Below, one piece after another: positions 59,201 to 64,000 of a stretch of 64,000 bases of DNA (position 1 is the first letter of the stretch; the number at the start of each line of letters is the position of its first letter). This stretch comes from Gordionus sp. m RMFG-2023 (lineage: Eukaryota; Nematomorpha; Gordioida; Chordodea; Parachordodidae): contig NC_088776.1 in NCBI RefSeq assembly GCF_954871325.1, forward strand, positions 55,136,569-55,200,568, written 5' to 3'. Below the pieces are notes generated by a model, which saw nothing but the letters and a program-made list of their open reading frames with translations, was not told the DNA's origin and did no database searches. Made by a program: the position numbers and the translations under genes.

Positions 59201-59585
59201 ATTGTCTGACGCACATAGATTCTTTCTCAAGCTTACCTTTAGGCCAATACTTAAAATAATTTCTTCGAGACATTATAGAAATGCTAGCCCCTGTGTCGAA
59301 CAACATGTCAATATCCCTAGAGTCAACTCTTACGATAACTCTTGGACAAGGACGAGGTTCGACTAATCTTTCAGTCATTAAAATATCATATGTTTTAATT
59401 GACGGATCAATATTAATCTCATCTGAAACATCAGTTTCATGAGAATTCTCATTTGAACATAAATTCAACTCGGAATTTAGTGGTTCCTTAACAATATTCA
59501 TATTGTTTTTTTTTATATAACTGGGATATTTTTCCCATCTGAAAATATTCATATTCCTTTCATCGGAATATTTAACAATACCCAA
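56295..59585 (-). CDS. Pol polyprotein of the LTR element (protease, RT, RNase H, integrase)
   Basis: At least 1,096 residues. Domains in order: retropepsin with DTGAS at about 97-101; reverse transcriptase with LCADFR, KVDFSSAYLQLPL, LPFGLSVSAP and YMDD (about 448); RNase H with AVDASNKGVGGAL and FTDHKPLIHLF (about 590-720); integrase zinc region HAGHQGRDK...CVPCNAC (about 825-865); integrase core with the D,D-35-E pattern (HIDFFDLD, VSDGGPAF, HPSSNGQAERM, about 880-990). The PR-RT-RH-IN order is diagnostic of Ty3/gypsy. The frame is open to the left of the position given as start; no obligate ATG is apparent. Confidence 0.93.
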   Translation of the reverse strand: MGIVKYSDERNMNIFRWEKYPSYIKKNNMNIVKEPLNSELNLCSNENSHETDVSDEINIDPSIKTYDILMTERLVEPRPCPRVIVRVDSRDIDMLFDTGASISIMSRRNYFKYWPKGKLEKESMCVRQFDGSEIIVLGKTKLGVILHDTTFFLDLWVVKKDVETIMGWDWIVQLGPFSNYWNIFALHNGSVIINPKDQNIAYNALKNICEIEGKDLTIKQNDSTHNSDWYVKSTELMVENNISIDKTPVVAIGIPELHKMSENISRLMKKYEIIFEDKLGCLNDYQVDIKLREGFAPIFLACRRVPFEWKKEIDEELDQWVKDGIIVPVEYSVWATPLVPVKKSNGKLRLCADFRVTVNRWVVEVKYPLPRIEEILAQLKGAKYFSKVDFSSAYLQLPLREEIRKLLTITTPKGLFAFCRLPFGLSVSAPIFQRTMASVFQGLEGVFYYMDDVLITGITPEQHNHRLEEVFKRIQGKGLRASKEKSLLGVMEVEYLGHQINGIEVKPLQKNLKNILNLKQPNNKAEVQSFLGMVNYYHRFIEDFAKVAAPLYELLKKGVHFDWKVEQQEAFEILKGKIGEEPILVCFNNDLEIILAVDASNKGVGGALLHVIDAVERPILFFSRVFRDVETRYSVIEQEALAVIFGLTKCREYLIGKKFEIFTDHKPLIHLFRKDNRELMLSPRLQRWLLLVGSFNVEVRYRRGKENHLPDILSRLGSDCADPEINSSISDREKALVRSLSYILKGGPTNWEDLKANTVNDKVLGQIKLSLTGDKPWKNKYDAYKKIQKELSIVDDCIMRGNRAVIPYKLRSKIMKLLHAGHQGRDKMKSWAREYVWWPGMGKDIERITRKCVPCNACAPMPRKEVGQVWPKSKKPWERIHIDFFDLDKKTYFLVVDSYSKWIEYALVHGYTTKIVVKKLRELYARFGFPDKIVSDGGPAFVSEDFKQFCVESQTKHILAPPYHPSSNGQAERMVAIVKNWIKKAGAHKEEAYMSQLYYLNSRNREGVTPVELFLGRRTRGPLDFLKPKKKTITSMEVKLGVRFAVGQKVWARLFDNRATKWEKGRVILNRGSKLSEILLITGVTVVRHHDHMRLG

Positions 59586-59738
59586 AGGATATTTCTCCCA
59601 TTTAAATTCATTAGAATCTTTATTATTTTTATCATCATAATTTAAAAAATTTCGGTTATTATCATGGTTATTTACATTATTATTTTTTTTCCATCCCGAT
59701 CTCCTACCTACTATATGATTACATTTGCAATCATATAG

Positions 59739-60551
59739 TCAATTTTTGATACAGTTTATGGCTACATGTCCCGGTTTGTTACATTTAAAACACAAACGGG
59801 ATTTGCCATAATTCGGTCGTAAAACATCAAATTTATTCGTGTTAGTACCAGAAATTTTTCTAACATTAAAATTTTCTGATGCCAATCTCTTTAACGGAAA
59901 ACCTTCACGAAAATTTTGTTCTTTGACTACGCAGGTCTCTACCTTGTGACCCACATACCCACAACGGGTACATTTCAAATCTTCAAAAATTTTCTTATGA
60001 CCTGAAAAGCCATTTTTTTCAATGGAAATATTTTTTCCATCTGTCCACGTCGGACCACGCACTTGGCCTTTATTACTATTACTATTAGCCATAACCAACG
60101 TATTCATATCCTGATATATAATCTTAATCATGTCTTTTAATTCTTTCAATTCCTGGAGGATAACTATAGATCTCTCCACACTATCCAAACGATCATCGTT
60201 ATTATCTTTCATCATTTCCACCTTTTCAGGTCTGCCGTTCTTGATTTCATTTAAAATTCCATTTAAACTACTTTCCAAGACCGAAATCTTTTTCCAACAA
60301 TCAGCCGACACCGGAGTGTCTATTTTCCAATTACCATATACTCTAGTCGCGCCCAGAGTACATTTTCCAAACAAAAATTTTATTGTAATATATAACACGT
60401 ACAGTAGAACCAACAATAAAATTGTCACTACGGCATTATTTACATCAAATTTATCAACCATTTGATACAAACTTTGATAAGTAATACTCGGATACTCCGA
60501 AATTTTATCAAATACGCTAGGCTCAATATCAAAATTAAATATAAAGCCCAT
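59739..60551 (-). CDS. Gag-like protein of the LTR element
   Basis: 270 residues from an ATG. Two CCHC zinc knuckles (C194-C197-H202-C207 and C254-C257-H262-C267) mark it as a nucleocapsid-type protein that would bind RNA. A strongly hydrophobic stretch at residues 41-60 (VVTILLLVLLYVLYITIKFL) looks like a membrane segment, odd for a Gag. The middle (about 95-150) is charged and could form a coiled coil. pol follows in the same frame, which would fit expression by read-through as some retroelements use. Confidence 0.8.
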   Translation of the reverse strand: MGFIFNFDIEPSVFDKISEYPSITYQSLYQMVDKFDVNNAVVTILLLVLLYVLYITIKFLFGKCTLGATRVYGNWKIDTPVSADCWKKISVLESSLNGILNEIKNGRPEKVEMMKDNNDDRLDSVERSIVILQELKELKDMIKIIYQDMNTLVMANSNSNKGQVRGPTWTDGKNISIEKNGFSGHKKIFEDLKCTRCGYVGHKVETCVVKEQNFREGFPLKRLASENFNVRKISGTNTNKFDVLRPNYGKSRLCFKCNKPGHVAINCIKN

Positions 60552-60719
60552 CTCATTATATGAAAAATTTATATTACCTTAAAACGGCCTTGTTCAATTT
60601 TTAAAAAATTTAAACAAAAATGTGATTGCGTTGTGTTCTGAGGTGAGATACAAAATATAAAATAAAATATTTTTTCTTTACCTTGAAATACCGAATAACC
60701 CTGGAATCTAAACAATCCT

Positions 60720-60736
60720 GGTGGTCTCGGTCACCA
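60720..60736 (-). other. Primer-binding site of the LTR element
   Basis: Immediately inside the LTR end, one base away, the minus strand reads TGGTGACCGAGACCACC. This is complementary to a tRNA 3' end ...CGGTCACCA. TGG directly after the LTR is the usual place and form. The tRNA species is not identified. Confidence 0.6.
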
Positions 60737-61474
60737 ATGACAAAAAACCGCAAATAACGAGGAAACAAGAGGTTCAAATGTTAATTATATCCGAAAAATT
60801 ACTAAAACGAAATTCTAATATAAGAACCAACTCAGAATGAAAACTATCAATTAATGAACTAAATTAAAACTTATAAATTAAATGCCACGCGAACTAATTT
60901 TTGGATTTATATCTTTATTAAATAAAAATATTCATCAATTTACAAGGGTCAAAAATTAAAATCGCAAAAATATTATTATAATTTCAAAAGGTTTTATTCA
61001 ATAAAAAAAAGGTTATCAACAATTGAAAAGTCACAAAAATCAAAAATTAATAAAATTTTAAAAGTGATAAAAATTAAAAAAAGTGATTTTCTTTTTTCAC
61101 AAAAATATGATATCTGGTAATTTCTAATATTTGAAAAATGACTGACATTTTTCTAACTAAATACAAAACATAGATAAAAATATGATTGACACTTCTATTA
61201 AAATAAGTATCGTTTACGACATGCCATCCCTTTATGGGCTGTGGCACGCCTATAAACACACAAATAAACAACAATATATATATATTTTAAAAAAAATGTC
61301 ACGGTATATATACTTTGGAACAAACATGGACGATATATAACGGGGTTGCATGATCAACTAAATTGCTATAACAGTTTTATAAAATTTTATAAAGTCCTTC
61401 GATTTTATTTGGTTAATTTAATAATATCATGATTACCTTAAATATTTCAAAAAAAATAGCTAATTCCAATGTGA

Positions 61475-61912
61475 ATGATCATTTGTGATAGTGAATATAA
61501 CTATGGGAAACACCCCACTCGAAAGGGACAATCGTTATTTCATCAACATTATTTTGGTTTTGTCGGTGATAATAAAATCTTTGTCAAATCATCTGCTTCG
61601 TTTTTTACTTCGATCTTTCTTTGTCTGCGATATTCATTCGTAATAAAGAATGTTCATTGCCTAAATTCATCATTGGTGGCACGGTGGTATTCCTTTGTGG
61701 AGTTTTGGGATAACGAAGACGTTATTATTATAAGACGAATGTTTCAAAAAGCCTGTTTCTGGCAAGATGTAAAAAGTGGCAACGTAGAGGAATGTAGCTC
61801 CCTGAATGACGTGGCATATCGTAAAGGGATTGGATCTCTATTTATCTACACTGACGTTATACATTGTAATCGGGTGGTAGTAATTGCTCTGGAAGGTGGA
61901 ATGGTGGAGTAA
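61475..61912 (+). CDS. Antisense 145-codon open frame, second copy
   Basis: Identical to 54,862-55,299 in the second copy of the element's 3' region; same uncertainty. Confidence 0.35.
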   Translation: MIICDSEYNYGKHPTRKGQSLFHQHYFGFVGDNKIFVKSSASFFTSIFLCLRYSFVIKNVHCLNSSLVARWYSFVEFWDNEDVIIIRRMFQKACFWQDVKSGNVEECSSLNDVAYRKGIGSLFIYTDVIHCNRVVVIALEGGMVE

Positions 61913-62907
61913 ACGATAAGTCATGAGCATTGGTTTGATAAAAATTTTACTTAAAAATTTTAACCAAAATTTTTATGAATAGAGATCTAGTGGTTATTTG
62001 TATGAACAAAGTTATTATAATACTTTTTGAAAAAAATTTATTATAATATTTAAAAAAACTTATAATATATTTTACAAAAAAAAAATTATGGTCTGATGTA
62101 TTAATGTATACTATTTGCGGTGCATACATTATAACAAAAATTAAACCTATTTCTCCCATGTGCTTCAATTTTCTCAATAATATTATCACAATATCCCTTG
62201 GTGTGATCGCCAAGTGAAACAAATAACATATCACTCTAAATCAATCACGCGAATCCCCCAATAAAAATAAGTGAGGAAAAATTTTGCCATCCTAAAACTA
62301 AAAGAAAAAAAACAAAACTTTCTATTACTCTAATAAAAGATAAACATCTTTTCATTACATTAAAAAAAAACTTTCTATTATAATCTAATAAAAGATAAAC
62401 ATCTTTTCATTAAATTAAAAAAAACTTTCTATTAATCTAATGAAAGATAAAAACATCCTTTCATTACTTTGAAAACAAAACTTTATTTAATACCAGATAA
62501 CTTAACACAATTTTTCCTTACACAAAAAAAAACTTGCTATTCATTTAATAACGGACAATATACACACATGTTTTCATTACTTTAAAATCAAACTTTATTT
62601 AATACAAGACAACATTAACACAAATCTTCATTTGACAAAACAGACAAAGACATTCCTTAACGAACCAAACTGAAGAAAACTTTCCATATCATTACCATGT
62701 TGATAAATTTATTAAACCCGTCTATATTGACCTATTTTTAATATGACCAATATATTCAGAAACCGATTTTATTAAACTCGTCTAATAGAACTATGATTAT
62801 AACTGCAAATGACCAACAACCTGTCTATATTGAACTATTTTCAATATGACTAAATATATTCGGAAACCGAACCCATATGAACCCCAAACAAATAAGACGC
62901 TTCTTAT

Positions 62908-63990
62908 TTATCCCAATCTCATATGATCGTGATGACGAACCACGGTCACCCCTGTTATTAACAAAATTTCACTTAATTTCGAACCCCGGTTCAATATGAC
63001 CCGACCCTTTTCCCATTTGGTTGCCCGATTGTCGAACAATCGGGCCCAAACCTTTTGTCCCACGGCAAACCGTACCCCTAATTTTACTTCCATTGAGGTA
63101 ATAGTCTTCTTCTTTGGTTTTAAGAAGTCCAAAGGACCCCGTGTTCGCCTACCTAAAAATAACTCGACAGGCGTAACTCCCTCTCGATTACGAGAATTGA
63201 GGTAATATAATTGAGACATGTAAGCCTCCTCTTTATGGGCTCCAGCCTTTTTGATCCAATTTTTAACAATGGCTACCATCCTCTCAGCCTGTCCATTCGA
63301 GCTGGGATGATATGGTGGAGCTAGAATGTGTTTTGTCTGTGACTCAACACAAAACTGTTTAAAATCTTCGCTGACAAAGGCGGGACCCCCGTCAGACACT
63401 ATTTTGTCCGGAAAACCGAACCGAGCATATAATTCTCTTAATTTTTTCACAACAATTTTTGTGGTGTATCCATGTACTAATGCATATTCTATCCATTTAG
63501 AATATGAGTCTACCACTAAAAAATATGTCTTTTTATCAAGATCAAAGAAATCGATGTGGATACGTTCCCAAGGTTTCTTTGATTTAGGCCAAACCTGCCC
63601 TACCTCTTTACGGGGCATAGGAGCACATGCATTACAAGGAACGCATTTCCTGGTAATCCGTTCAATATCTTTGCCCATACCAGGCCACCATACATATTCT
63701 CGAGCCCAAGACTTCATCTTGTCTCGACCTTGATGACCGGCGTGCAATAATTTCATAATTTTACTCCGTAATTTATAAGGAATTACGGCCCTGTTTCCCC
63801 TCATAATACAATCATCAACAATTGATAATTCTTTCTGTATTTTTTTATATGCATCATATTTGTTTTTCCAAGGTTTATCTCCTGTTAGACTTAATTTTAT
63901 CTGACCTAGCACTTTGTCATTCACAGTATTGGCTTTCAAATCCTCCCAATTGGTAGGACCCCCTTTTAAAATATAAGACAGAGAACGCAC
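62908..63990 (-). CDS. Partial pol of the neighbouring tandem copy
   Basis: Integrase-bearing C-terminal 360 residues of the same pol, identical to the corresponding part of 56,295-59,585; cut by the window edge. Contains the zinc region, DFFDLD, VSDGGPAF and SSNGQAERM. Confidence 0.92.
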   Translation of the reverse strand: MRSLSYILKGGPTNWEDLKANTVNDKVLGQIKLSLTGDKPWKNKYDAYKKIQKELSIVDDCIMRGNRAVIPYKLRSKIMKLLHAGHQGRDKMKSWAREYVWWPGMGKDIERITRKCVPCNACAPMPRKEVGQVWPKSKKPWERIHIDFFDLDKKTYFLVVDSYSKWIEYALVHGYTTKIVVKKLRELYARFGFPDKIVSDGGPAFVSEDFKQFCVESQTKHILAPPYHPSSNGQAERMVAIVKNWIKKAGAHKEEAYMSQLYYLNSRNREGVTPVELFLGRRTRGPLDFLKPKKKTITSMEVKLGVRFAVGQKVWARLFDNRATKWEKGRVILNRGSKLSEILLITGVTVVRHHDHMRLG

Positions 63991-64000
63991 TAAGGCCTTC

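Larger units (their letters stand above)
54125..62907 (-). mobile_element. Ty3/gypsy (Metaviridae) LTR element, looks whole
   Basis: Minus-strand element. Order: right LTR region (from 60,738 rightward), primer-binding site, gag-like gene, pol, 3' region with the left LTR whose outer end is at 54,125 (TGACAAAAAACC, giving a TG...CA type terminus). The main frames look whole. Because the entire 54,125-57,387 interval recurs at 60,738-64,000, the inner LTR edge cannot be fixed from repetition alone; it lies somewhere left of the end of pol at 56,295 and of 62,908. The copies look identical, so the arrangement is very young. Pol motifs suggest the Mag-like side of Metaviridae. Confidence 0.85.
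60738..64000 (-). repeat. Second copy of the LTR-element 3' part (tandem, 6,613-bp period)
   Basis: Repeats 54,125-57,387 at a constant offset of 6,613 bp, with LTR region, 3' region and the C-terminal part of pol (62,908 up to the window edge). Every encoded frame compared is identical. The junction at 60,737/60,738 marks the LTR end, since the bases just outside differ from those at 54,124. Confidence 0.92.

Noticed and set aside
56383-60465. Several plus-strand frames of 69-145 codons
   Set aside because: All are shadows on the opposite strand of the pol and gag genes.

Overview
The window is about three-quarters A+T. It carries split genes with GT-AG introns, RTE-type LINEs, hAT and Tc1/mariner-type non-autonomous transposons, many MITEs and a Ty3/gypsy (Metaviridae) element. 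This is nuclear DNA of an AT-rich eukaryote, almost certainly an invertebrate animal; I cannot name the species from sequence alone.

Layout. (1) 1-16,140 is one giant, diverged inverted repeat: arms of about 7.8 and 8.3 kb face a 36-nt loop at 7,778-7,813, and the left arm runs off the window edge. The outer part of each arm is an array of 122/200-bp tandem units. Inner parts carry a hAT-type MITE with a perfect 8-bp target duplication, a nested palindromic MITE, a dead fragment of a LINE restriction-like endonuclease and a CAGTGGCGTA-ended MITE, all present in both arms. (2) 16,286-20,535 holds two direct copies of a 1.2-kb unit separated by a decayed 5'-truncated RTE LINE. (3) 23,676-53,427 is a tandem array on the minus strand of secreted proteins with a C-terminal SOUL/HEBP heme-binding domain: two intact five-exon genes (B, D), one with a frameshift in exon 1 (A) and one stub of exon 1 (C). 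Introns and spacers are full of MITEs. (4) 43,336-47,074 is a dead hAT transposon (TIRs, 8-bp duplication, transposase C-terminus) split by a nearly full-length RTE LINE (43,720-46,864) that begins with a tRNA-like Pol III promoter. (5) 54,125-64,000 is a 6,613-bp tandem Ty3/gypsy arrangement on the minus strand, apparently identical between copies.

How the genes work together. The host genes are one paralogous family. Each product has a signal peptide, a His-rich segment, a variable Lys-rich linker, a strongly conserved hydrophobic module ending near an FxAxMxND motif, then the SOUL domain, split at the same four positions and phases in all three complete copies. All four start codons are preceded by related promoter blocks. 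The likely theme is extracellular heme or metal binding by a recently expanding family; this is inference. The most unusual items are this secreted His-rich SOUL cluster, the 16-kb palindrome, and a palindromic MITE with a 16-bp flanking duplication.
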